A stretch of 64,000 bases of DNA. Origin: Actinomycetes bacterium (lineage in GTDB: Bacteria; Actinomycetota; Coriobacteriia; Anaerosomatales; Anaerosomataceae). The position numbers and the translations under genes are program-made. Numbering within the stretch: the stretch's first letter is position 1; the number at the start of each line of letters is the position of its first letter. Location: contig JAJFTR010000036.1 of the NCBI GenBank assembly GCA_021372825.1, forward strand, positions 1 through 64,000. Reading direction: 5' to 3'. Below the pieces are notes generated by a model. The model was not told the origin of the DNA, ran no database searches, and saw nothing but the letters and a program-made list of their open reading frames with translations. This document shows, piece after piece, positions 42,760 to 50,400 of the stretch.

Positions 42760-43771
42760 AAGTCGGCGACTCATACGAGCTGTTACCGCCGTCGTGATGG
42801 CGGTCTCGGTCCTCACGCCTGCGGTCGCTCTTGGCGGCAAGTCGGAGGTCGACGTGTTAAGGGACAAGCTTGCCGGCCTTCGCAAGGAAGCCCAACGCGC
42901 CGGCGATGCGTACTCGAAGGCGTATTGGAAGCTCGACAAGACCAACCTCGAACTCGCGCAGACGAACAAGGAGCTCAGAATCACCGAGGAACGCCTCGCC
43001 AAAGCGTCTGCGAGACTCTCATCTCACGCTGCCGAGATCTACCGCCAGGGGGAGATCGATTACCTTGCGCTGCTTCTTACCAGCGAGACCCTCGATGACA
43101 TGCTCATGCGGCTGGAATATGCACAGAGGATGGGCGCCCGAGACGCCGAAGTCGTAGGCGAAGTGGAGGCGCTTCAGGCCGAACTCCTCGCCAAGAAGGC
43201 GAAGATGGAGGAGTTGCGGACGCGACAACGTGATGAAGCCGCGGCTCTGAAGAAGAAAGCCGCTCAGCTGGACAAGAAGCTCAAATCTGTCCAGTCGGAA
43301 TACGAGGCGGCCCAGAAGAAGTACGCGGCAGCGGTCGCCAGGGTGACCGGGGGGTCGTCAAGACGATATCCGGCTGGACCCAATGGCATGGTCTTTCCCG
43401 TACAGGGACCGTGCTATTACACGGACACGTGGGGGGCAGCGCGATCCGGAGGGCGCACTCACAAGGGCACTGACATCATGGCGCGCTCGGGTACACCGTG
43501 CGTGGCGGTGCTCTCGGGCACTGTCCGCGCAAGATCCAACCGCTTAGGCGGGAATACGATCTGGCTCACCGCGGACAACGGCTGGGAATTCTACTACGCA
43601 CATCTGAGCTCCTATGTGAGGACGTCAGGAAGGGTTCAGGCGGGCGAAGTCATCGGAAAGGTCGGGAGCACCGGGAACGCGAGTGCAAGTGCACCGCATC
43701 TGCATTTTGAGATCCACCCCAACGGTGGCGCTGCGGTGAACCCCTATCCCTATCTCAAGCAGATGGAGTAG
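42746..43771 (+). CDS. EnvC-like protein: coiled coil plus M23 (LytM) peptidase domain
   Basis: The 341-residue protein has a Sec signal peptide (positively charged start, hydrophobic core, TPAVALG cleavage region near residue 28). Residues about 30-205 form a long coiled coil, as in EnvC/NlpD-type division hydrolase activators. The C-terminal M23 domain keeps its zinc residues: HKGTDIMA and HLHFEIHPN, so it may be an active endopeptidase. AGAAGG lies five bases before ATG 42746. It overlaps the PASTA gene by 14 bases, so the two proteins are probably made together and act on the cell wall. Confidence 0.9.
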   Translation: MAADRSRRLIRAVTAVVMAVSVLTPAVALGGKSEVDVLRDKLAGLRKEAQRAGDAYSKAYWKLDKTNLELAQTNKELRITEERLAKASARLSSHAAEIYRQGEIDYLALLLTSETLDDMLMRLEYAQRMGARDAEVVGEVEALQAELLAKKAKMEELRTRQRDEAAALKKKAAQLDKKLKSVQSEYEAAQKKYAAAVARVTGGSSRRYPAGPNGMVFPVQGPCYYTDTWGAARSGGRTHKGTDIMARSGTPCVAVLSGTVRARSNRLGGNTIWLTADNGWEFYYAHLSSYVRTSGRVQAGEVIGKVGSTGNASASAPHLHFEIHPNGGAAVNPYPYLKQME

Positions 43772-43788
43772 AATGGTCTTGTCAAGAA

Positions 43789-43883
43789 ACCGTATCGGGA
43801 GCTGCGTGCGCGGCTGAGAGGCGGCCTCGTTGAGAGGCTGCGACCGAATGAGCGGTCCGGTAATGCGGATCGGCAACAGCGGT
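43789..43883 (+). promoter_or_regulatory. TPP riboswitch
   Basis: The thi-box pattern is present: CGGGAGC, then GGCTGAGAG, GACCG with a TGA nearby, CCGGTAATGCGGATCGG and a closing CGGT that pairs with ACCG at 43789-43792. It lies before a thiamine transporter gene and a thiamine pyrophosphokinase gene, fitting TPP sensing. Downstream hairpins (GGCGCC at 43885 and 43897; CCGAGA/TCTCGG at 43929) have no T-run, and the second lies near the AAGGAGGAG ribosome site. Translational control is therefore the likelier mode. Confidence 0.88.
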
Positions 43884-43959
43884 AGGCGCCTGAAGGGGCG
43901 CCGATCAGTCCCACGCTCTTCCACACGCCGAGACTCTCGGCGCCAAGGAGGAGAGCGTC

Positions 43960-44523
43960 ATGGCGATGTCGTCCGAACGCACCAAGACCCTTGTTGAAAT
44001 CGCTCTTGTCATTGCACTCGCCGCAGTGCTGAACACGCTCAAAGTGTGGCGGATGCCGCAGGGCGGGACGGTATCCCTTGTGATGCTGCCGATCTTCGTC
44101 ATCGCCCTACGGCGTGGTCCGTTGGTGGGCATCGTCACCGGAGCGCTCTACGGAGTCATCGATTTCTTCGTCGACCCCTATCCACCAGTGCACTGGGCCC
44201 AGTATCTTCTGGACTACCCCGTGGCGTACGCCGCGTGTGGACTTGCAGGTGTCTTCCAGCCTCTGTGGCGGCGCTTCGCGCGGGAACCGCGAGTGGCGCT
44301 TGCGGGAGTGGCCAGCGGAGTGGTGCTCGGATCCCTCGCTCGTTACGCGGCACACGTGATTTCGGGGGTCATCTTCTTCGCCGAGTACGCAGAAGGTCCT
44401 GTGCTCGCGTATTCGCTTGCGTACAATGTGTACGTGCCGATATCGGCAGCGGCGTGCCTGGCGGCGGCTCTGGTGATCTTGCCGACTCTCGAAAGAGCGG
44501 GGAGGGGCGCCCCTACCGCGTGA
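43960..44523 (+). CDS. thiT: Thiamine transporter ThiT (ECF S component)
   Basis: ThiT binds thiamine and works with the shared ECF transporter module. The 187-residue protein is mostly membrane helices. Family motifs are LKVWRMPQGGTVSL near residue 30 and PPVHWAQYLLDYPVAY, the thiamine-binding loop. AAGGAGGAG at 43945-43953 is six bases before ATG 43960. A TPP riboswitch precedes it. The stop overlaps thiN by four bases. The ECF A and T subunits are not in this window. Confidence 0.94.
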   Translation: MAMSSERTKTLVEIALVIALAAVLNTLKVWRMPQGGTVSLVMLPIFVIALRRGPLVGIVTGALYGVIDFFVDPYPPVHWAQYLLDYPVAYAACGLAGVFQPLWRRFAREPRVALAGVASGVVLGSLARYAAHVISGVIFFAEYAEGPVLAYSLAYNVYVPISAAACLAAALVILPTLERAGRGAPTA

Positions 44524-45170
44524 ACATCGAGACCCTGATAGTAGGCGCTGCGCCTGTGGATGGAGCCGAACGCTTCTACAGGGAGATCGTGACATGCGCA
44601 CAGCGTGTCATCGCCTGTGACGCCGCCGCGGAATGGTGCCTGTCTCTTGGACGGCGTCCCGATGCGGTGGTAGGTGATTTCGATTCCGCCGTCCCGGGGG
44701 CGACATCACGGCTCGAGGCAGCGGGTATCCCCGTGATCGTCTACCCCGAGGACAAAGACGCGAGTGACCTTGACCTTGCGGTAGGATACGCGCGCTCCAC
44801 CGGGGCGACGATGGTCTGCTTCACGGCGGCATTCAGCAGTCGTCTGGACCACACGCTGGCAGCGCTGGGCTCTCTCGAAAGAGCGTTCGACCTTATGCCT
44901 TGGGTCGCAGAGCCTGGCTTCACAGCATGGCTCCTGACAGACCAAGGACGTCGCAGCGTGACTGTCTCGGCACCGGCCGGAACGACAGTGTCACTGCTCG
45001 CGTTCAGGCCGACACATGGCGTGACGCTCACGGGGATGAAGTACCCTCTGCGAGGCGCTTCGCTCGGTGTACTCTCGTCACTGGGAATCAGCAATGTGAT
45101 GGTCGATGAGCGGGCATCAGTGTCGATCACCAACGGCACGCTCTTGGTGATAGTGTCCCGCGATGCGTAG
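44520..45170 (+). CDS. thiN: Thiamine pyrophosphokinase
   Basis: ThiN converts thiamine to the active TPP. The 216-residue protein has ACDAAAEWCLSLG, VVGDFDSAVPG and DKDASDLDLAVGYA, the conserved catalytic block of TPK, followed by the C-terminal beta domain that binds the vitamin. It starts at GTG 44520 in a GTGA overlap with thiT. Together the pair forms a salvage unit, imported thiamine then pyrophosphorylation, under one TPP riboswitch. Confidence 0.93.
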   Translation: MNIETLIVGAAPVDGAERFYREIVTCAQRVIACDAAAEWCLSLGRRPDAVVGDFDSAVPGATSRLEAAGIPVIVYPEDKDASDLDLAVGYARSTGATMVCFTAAFSSRLDHTLAALGSLERAFDLMPWVAEPGFTAWLLTDQGRRSVTVSAPAGTTVSLLAFRPTHGVTLTGMKYPLRGASLGVLSSLGISNVMVDERASVSITNGTLLVIVSRDA

Positions 45171-45252
45171 GACCGTGGTTTGAGTCCTCGAGTCTGCGTG
45201 CCGATAAGCTGCGTATGAGCGCCGCTCAGGCAGGTCGTCTGTGAGGAGTGTC

Positions 45253-47046
45253 GTGCGCACTATGTCGTCAGCGTCTAGTAGCGGTATCCAATCGACCGCC
45301 ATCGCGGTCGCCTTGTCTGCCGTTGCAGCCGTAGCGGCCGTGCTGGCGGCGGCCTTGCATCCGACGGCGCCATCTGTGTTGGCGGCCAGCGTGATGCTGC
45401 TCGTGGTCCTGAAGTTTGTCTGGCTCTCGCATCGGTCTAGCGCGGAGGACGTTCATGCGCCGCAAACAACCGAGGCGGAGACACTGTCTGCCGATAACGC
45501 CGACGTTGCGGAGCTCGACGGTTCGCGTCGTCGGGAGCGGGCCCCTTCCCGTGTCCCGGCGACCCTTGAGGCCGACGTCATGCTCAGAGCTCTCATGGAC
45601 GCGTTCGTCGCTGACTACTCTCCCGTGGCAGCTCACTTGTGGCTGGAGGATCCTGGCTCCGGTACTCTGCGTGTGGTGGCAACAGTAGGACCCATGAGTC
45701 CACCGCCTCGACCTGTACCGTTGGATGATCCTTGTCTGGGCGCGGCAGTGCGTGACGGGCGAGCCACCCTGTCTCCGATTGCGCGACTTCAGATCAAGGG
45801 CGCTGAAAACGTCGTGTGGCGGTTCTCGGTCCCACTGTCAGCCGGACAGGCCCGGGGAGTGATGGCTGTCGATCTCGCGTGTACCCACGACCCTGATGCA
45901 TCAGAACTGCAAGCCGTCTCGTCGGCATTCTGCGGACCCGTTGCGGGCACGCTCGCGCTTCACGTGGCAAGGACCGAGACCGAGATGGCCACGACACTCA
46001 TCGAGGTCGCGCGTGACCTGAGCCGGCTGTTGGACCCCGAGCAGGTGTTGTCCACGGCCCTCGACCGCGCGATGGCCGTCTCAGGCGCTGTGAGAGGCAG
46101 TGTGATGCTCGTCGACCCGACATCGGGCAAACTGGGCATCGTGGTTTCCCGAGGAGTGCCCTCCGAAGTAGTGGAACAGACGGCTCTGTCCGCAGGCGAG
46201 GGCATCGCGGGATGGGTTCTCGCAACTGGCCAGCCGTTGTTGATAGAGGACCTTCCGTCGCGGACTCGGGCGGTGCGTCGCCACGCGGTGCGGTCGGCCG
46301 TCTCGGTCCCGATCTGTGACGGAGACGAGGTCCTTGGCGTGCTGAACGTTGGAAGCCGGGATTTTCCGGCAAGGTTCACCGATTCGCACCTGAAGGGACT
46401 CGAGATCCTCGGAAGGCAGACCGCCGTGGCCTTGCGTAACGCGCGCGCTGTCTCGTCCTCGAGAGAGCTCTACTTTGACACGCTCCAAGCGCTTGCCGCC
46501 GCCCTGGAGACGAAGGACCCGTATGCGCGCGGCGGCACAGAGCGTGTCTTGGACTATGCGACGGCTGCTGGCGAGGCGTTCGGTCTGGAACCCGAGCACC
46601 TTGAGGCGCTGCGTATTGCAGCGCTGTTGCACGATATCGGGATGGACATGAACGTCGTGGGGGCTCGACCTGGTGGCAGACCTCTGTCCACGGTCGAACG
46701 TGGTCTCATCAAGCTCCATCCGCAGATAGCGGCAGAGATCCTTCAGGAGATTCCCGCCTTGAGAGACGTGGCGCCCATCGTGTACCACCATCATGAGTGG
46801 TACGACGGTCATGGGTACCTCGGGGGGATCGCCGGCGAGTCGATACCTCTAGGTGCGCGGATCCTCGCTGTCGTCGATGCTTATGTCGCCATGACCAGTG
46901 ACCGGCCGTATCGAGCCGCGATGACTCCCTCCCGGGCGCTCGCAGAACTCCGGGACAAGGCGGGCACTCAGTTCGACCCCGCAGTCGTCGATGTCTTCGA
47001 GGGAGTGGTGGGCTCTGACAAGGATCTCCATCCGGACGTGCGGTGA
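45253..47046 (+). CDS. Membrane protein with GAF domains and a variant HD-GYP domain
   Basis: The protein of about 597 residues has two membrane helices within the first 60, then a GAF-like region (about 95-230) and a second GAF (about 240-390, SVPICDGDEVLGVLNV). The C-terminal HD-GYP domain has LLHDIGM, HHHEWYDGHGY and ILAVVDAYVAMTSDRPYR. HD-GYP proteins hydrolyse cyclic di-GMP. Here the usual GHSERV is GGTERV, HDIGK is HDIGM and GYP is GYL, so activity may be changed. GTG 45253 follows AGGAG at 45244-45248; GTG 45241 and ATG 45262 are alternatives. It appears monocistronic. Confidence 0.85.
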   Translation: MRTMSSASSSGIQSTAIAVALSAVAAVAAVLAAALHPTAPSVLAASVMLLVVLKFVWLSHRSSAEDVHAPQTTEAETLSADNADVAELDGSRRRERAPSRVPATLEADVMLRALMDAFVADYSPVAAHLWLEDPGSGTLRVVATVGPMSPPPRPVPLDDPCLGAAVRDGRATLSPIARLQIKGAENVVWRFSVPLSAGQARGVMAVDLACTHDPDASELQAVSSAFCGPVAGTLALHVARTETEMATTLIEVARDLSRLLDPEQVLSTALDRAMAVSGAVRGSVMLVDPTSGKLGIVVSRGVPSEVVEQTALSAGEGIAGWVLATGQPLLIEDLPSRTRAVRRHAVRSAVSVPICDGDEVLGVLNVGSRDFPARFTDSHLKGLEILGRQTAVALRNARAVSSSRELYFDTLQALAAALETKDPYARGGTERVLDYATAAGEAFGLEPEHLEALRIAALLHDIGMDMNVVGARPGGRPLSTVERGLIKLHPQIAAEILQEIPALRDVAPIVYHHHEWYDGHGYLGGIAGESIPLGARILAVVDAYVAMTSDRPYRAAMTPSRALAELRDKAGTQFDPAVVDVFEGVVGSDKDLHPDVR

Positions 47047-47082
47047 TCAGACCCACGGATCAAAGACAAAGAAGCACTCCGG

Positions 47083-47271
47083 CTATGCGCGCGTGACCTT
47101 GCCCGCCTTGAGGCACTTAGTGCACACGTTGGCCTTCTTCACGGTGCCGTCCACCATGATCGAGACGCGCTGGATGTTGGGATAGACGGTCCGGTTCGTC
47201 ACGCGATGGGAGTGGCTGACGTTACGGCCTGCGGATGGGTGCTTGCCGCAGACACTACACACTTGAGACAT
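47083..47271 (-). CDS. rpmB: 50S ribosomal protein L28
   Basis: The 62-residue protein is L28 of the large ribosomal subunit. It starts MSQVCSVCGKHPSAG and continues with GRNVSHSHRVTNRTVYPN and KKANVCTKCLKAG. The two CxxC pairs mark the zinc-binding (C+) form. It lies convergent to the HD-GYP gene and divergent from the Asp23 gene, an arrangement common in Gram-positives, where rpmB faces asp23 and the DAK-type gene. Confidence 0.96.
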   Translation of the reverse strand: MSQVCSVCGKHPSAGRNVSHSHRVTNRTVYPNIQRVSIMVDGTVKKANVCTKCLKAGKVTRA

Positions 47272-47424
47272 GATGGGACTCCGTCCTTTATCCTTGCCCA
47301 GGCCCTACGGGCTGCTACTTATCAGCGTGAAACCGGCTGATGATATCACGCGGTCTTTTCGCGGGGCAACACACCTCACGGCACGAGACGGCGCTCGGCC
47401 GTGCGACGCACATCCGCTGTCGGC

Positions 47425-47430
47425 TATACT
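47425..47430 (+). promoter_or_regulatory. Candidate -10 element of the Asp23/fakA operon
   Basis: TATACT lies in the rpmB-asp23 divergent region, 101 bases before the preferred start codon at 47531. Transcription would begin near 47437. The -35 region is not clear, so the call rests on one hexamer. The rest of the gap 47272-47530 holds no other feature I recognise. Confidence 0.35.
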
Positions 47431-47530
47431 ACCGTATCGGCCAATGAGACGAATGGCGTCTCGCGAGCCCGATAGAGTAATAGCACTGTCCGGAGTGGCA
47501 CATTCGCTGGCCAAGGAGGGCCTGACTGTC

Positions 47531-47878
47531 GTGGATGCGATCCCAGGTACGATCACCATCGCCAACGATGTCCTTGCGGACATCGCTGGGTTCGTGGCAC
47601 TCGAGTGCTACGGCGTCGTTGGAATGGCGAGCCCGTCGTTGAGGGACGGCGTCGCGCAGCTGCTCTCGCGGGACAAGCTTCGCAAAGGCGTGGTCATCAC
47701 GAATATCGACGACTCTCTGGTCCGAGTCGATCTGTACATCGTCGTCGAGCACGGAACGAACCTCACCGAGGTCTCACGGAATCTGGTTGACCGGGTCAAG
47801 TACGCGCTGACCCACGACGCTGACGTGTCCGTCGCTGACGTGGAGGTACATGTCCAGGGTATCAAGGTGCGCAAATGA
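47531..47878 (+). CDS. Asp23/Gls24-family protein
   Basis: The 115-residue protein has the Asp23 pattern: GTITIANDVLADIAGFVA, ECYGVVGMASPSLRDG, VDLYIVVEHGTNL and VHVQGIKV at the end. Asp23 proteins are linked with the cell envelope and alkaline stress. I choose GTG 47531, with AAGGAGG eleven bases upstream, because it begins the conserved domain; ATG 47453 or 47444 would add 26-29 residues without a ribosome site. Its stop overlaps the fakA-like gene by four bases, a usual neighbour. Confidence 0.85.
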   Translation: MDAIPGTITIANDVLADIAGFVALECYGVVGMASPSLRDGVAQLLSRDKLRKGVVITNIDDSLVRVDLYIVVEHGTNLTEVSRNLVDRVKYALTHDADVSVADVEVHVQGIKVRK

Positions 47879-49506
47879 CGCAGCGGAATCTGACAGACAA
47901 CCTCGGAGCAGCAGCTGTTTCTCTCATCTCGTCCGCCGCCGACGCGCTCAAAGAACGCAAGGAAGAGATCAACCGCTTGAACGTGTTCCCTGTGCCCGAC
48001 GGAGACACAGGTACGAACATGAGTCTCACGATGGACGCCGTGATGACCGATCTTGCGGCGCTCGATGGCGACGTGCCTCTATCCGAGGTGTGCCGTGCTG
48101 TCGCCCACGGTTCTCTCATGGGCGCACGTGGGAACTCGGGCGTCATCCTGAGCCAGATCCTTCGTGGCCTGTGCGAGGTCGTGGGTGCGGCGTCTTCTGT
48201 ATCCTCCCAGCTCGTGGTGGACGCGTTGAAGAGATCGGTGACTGTGGCCTTTCAGGCTGTGCGGAAGCCGGTAGAGGGAACGATGCTGACCGTGTTGCGT
48301 GACAGCGCCGAGGCGGCGGCGGAGGCGGCGGAATCAGGCGCGAGCACGGACGCGGTACTGGACGCCGTTGTAAAGGCTGCGTTCGAGTCAGTGAAACGGA
48401 CGCCTGAGCTCTTGCCCGTCTTGAAGGAGCATGGCGTGGTCGACGCGGGTGGATTCGGCCTCGCAGTCCTCTTCGAGGGGTTCGTTGCAGGACTCGACGG
48501 TCACGTATTCTCAAAGCGTGAGATCGCCCTAGCGACCGGTGAGCTCACCGTCAGCCCGGTAGATGACTGGGATGATCAGGAGTACCTGTACTGCACGGAG
48601 TTCCTCCTCCACGACGCCGACGTGGACAAGACTGTCCTCGAGGACTGGGTGTCTGCGCATGGAGGATCGGAATTGGTGGTGGGGGACCGCGAGACCTACA
48701 AGATCCACGTGCACACCAACAGCCCCGGTGAGGTCCTCAGCTGGGCTACGTCATTGGGTCACGTGTCTGAAGTGCATATCAACAACATGCGCCGCCAGAC
48801 GGAGGCGAGGACCCGCCAACTCCAAGAGGAGACTGCTCCCTCCAGTCCGGTCAAGCCGGTCGGATTCGTTGCAGTGGCGGCGGGTGACGGGCTCGCGGAG
48901 ATCCTCACATCACTCGGCGCTGACATCGTCGTGAGCGGCGGTCAAACAATGAATCCCTCGACCGCAGAGCTCTACGAGGCTGCCCAGGCTGTCCATGCCG
49001 AGCGCGTGATCATCTTGCCGAACAACCACAACATCATCATGGCGGCTCAGCAAGTAGTGGGCCTGTCCGACAAGCCGGTCGCCGTTGTTCCAACGCGATC
49101 GGTGCCGGAAGGCTTTGCAGCGCTTCTCGCCTACGATCCATCAGTTGATTTCGAGACCGCGGTCGGCCTCATGACCAATGCAGCTGGACTGGTCCGTACA
49201 GGCGAAGTGACGATCGCGGTCAGAGACGCCAAGGGTAAGATAGGCACCATCAAAGCGGGACAGGTCATAGGTATCGCCGATGATGAGATCGAAGCAGTCG
49301 GTGACAACGTGGCCGACGTCACGCTTGAGCTCATCGGATTGCTCGCCGATGGCGCAGAAACGCTGACGTTGCTCGCCGGGCTCGACCTTGATGACGACGC
49401 TTTCCAAGAAATCGTCCGCAGCGCGGAGGAGGCTTATCCTGACCTCGAGGTCGAGGCTCACCGTGGCGGACAGCCGCTCTATCCTGTGATACTGGCATTG
49501 GAGTGA
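47875..49506 (+). CDS. DAK2-type kinase, FakA-like
   Basis: The 543-residue protein starts with a DhaL/DAK2 domain: NVFPVPDGDTGTNMSLTM supplies the metal- and ATP-binding Asp residues, and HGSLMGARGNSGVILSQILRG follows. A middle domain and a DegV-like C-terminal domain (VVSGGQTMNPST, LPNNHNIIMAA) complete the FakA layout. In Firmicutes FakA phosphorylates fatty acids bound to FakB (DegV). A DegV gene follows directly here, so a fatty-acid kinase producing acyl-phosphate for PlsY is likely. The start overlaps the Asp23 gene by four bases. Confidence 0.9.
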   Translation: MTQRNLTDNLGAAAVSLISSAADALKERKEEINRLNVFPVPDGDTGTNMSLTMDAVMTDLAALDGDVPLSEVCRAVAHGSLMGARGNSGVILSQILRGLCEVVGAASSVSSQLVVDALKRSVTVAFQAVRKPVEGTMLTVLRDSAEAAAEAAESGASTDAVLDAVVKAAFESVKRTPELLPVLKEHGVVDAGGFGLAVLFEGFVAGLDGHVFSKREIALATGELTVSPVDDWDDQEYLYCTEFLLHDADVDKTVLEDWVSAHGGSELVVGDRETYKIHVHTNSPGEVLSWATSLGHVSEVHINNMRRQTEARTRQLQEETAPSSPVKPVGFVAVAAGDGLAEILTSLGADIVVSGGQTMNPSTAELYEAAQAVHAERVIILPNNHNIIMAAQQVVGLSDKPVAVVPTRSVPEGFAALLAYDPSVDFETAVGLMTNAAGLVRTGEVTIAVRDAKGKIGTIKAGQVIGIADDEIEAVGDNVADVTLELIGLLADGAETLTLLAGLDLDDDAFQEIVRSAEEAYPDLEVEAHRGGQPLYPVILALE

Positions 49507-49541
49507 CCGTGCAGTCGGGCGGGGAGAAAGGGGCGCGGACC

Positions 49542-50393
49542 ATGAAAAGGGTCGGCATCGTGTGCGATAGCACGTGTGATCTTGGTCCGGACTGGCTGGC
49601 GGAACACGACGTGGTGATGGTGCCCCTGAAGGTCTTGTTCGGCGAAGCCACGTATCTGGATTGGATCGATCTTTCCCCAGAGGACTTCTACGATAAGCTG
49701 GAATCGTCGCCCACGCTCTCGAAGACGTCTCAACCATCTCCAGCGGAGTTCTCCGCCGTGTACGAGACGCTCGCGTCGAACGGTTGCGAGGGGATCGTGT
49801 CCATCCACCTGAGCGCACAGCTGTCCGGGACGTGTGAATCAGCGCATCTAGCGGCTGCGACTTCGCGCATTCCTGTCGTGGTCATCGACACCAAGCTCGT
49901 CAGTGCGGCGGAAGCTCTGGTCGTCGAGGCCGCGATCAAAGCCCGGGACGCGGGTGGCGACCTGGACACGGTGACACAGGCGTGCAATCGCGTCGTGGAC
50001 AGCACAAGATTGTTGTTCGCGTTGGACACTCTCGAGTACCTCGTCAAGGGCGGCCGCGCAGGAAAGGCACAGGGTCTTGCCGCGAGCATGCTCAACATCA
50101 AGCCGGTCCTTACGTTCAACTCCGAAGGCATCATCGAGCCTTTCAAGAACATGAAAGGAACGAAGAAGGCCATCCAGGGAATAGCGGAGCAGGTCGCGAA
50201 GGACTCCGCTAGTCAGCCAGTGCGTCTTGTGCTGCTGCACTCACTCGCCCCAGAGCTCTTGGACGAGATGAAGGCAGCGCTGGAGAACGCCAAGGCACGG
50301 TACATCCTCGACGGGGTATGTGTGGTCGGGGCAGTGATCGGCACCTATGCGGGACGCGGCGCGATCGGCGTCGCCTATCATCCTGAGGAGTAG
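49542..50393 (+). CDS. DegV-family fatty-acid-binding protein, FakB-like
   Basis: The 283-residue DegV protein has VGIVCDSTCDLGPDW at its start, KTSQPSPAEFSAVYETL, SAQLSGTCESA, LEYLVKGGRAGKAQG and a C-terminal IGTYAGRGAIGVAY motif. DegV/FakB proteins hold a fatty acid so that FakA can phosphorylate its carboxyl group. The gene follows the fakA-like gene by 35 bases, and GGGGAGAAAGGGG precedes ATG 49542. Chain-length preference cannot be inferred. Confidence 0.92.
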   Translation: MKRVGIVCDSTCDLGPDWLAEHDVVMVPLKVLFGEATYLDWIDLSPEDFYDKLESSPTLSKTSQPSPAEFSAVYETLASNGCEGIVSIHLSAQLSGTCESAHLAAATSRIPVVVIDTKLVSAAEALVVEAAIKARDAGGDLDTVTQACNRVVDSTRLLFALDTLEYLVKGGRAGKAQGLAASMLNIKPVLTFNSEGIIEPFKNMKGTKKAIQGIAEQVAKDSASQPVRLVLLHSLAPELLDEMKAALENAKARYILDGVCVVGAVIGTYAGRGAIGVAYHPEE

Positions 50394-50400
50394 GCGCGGC

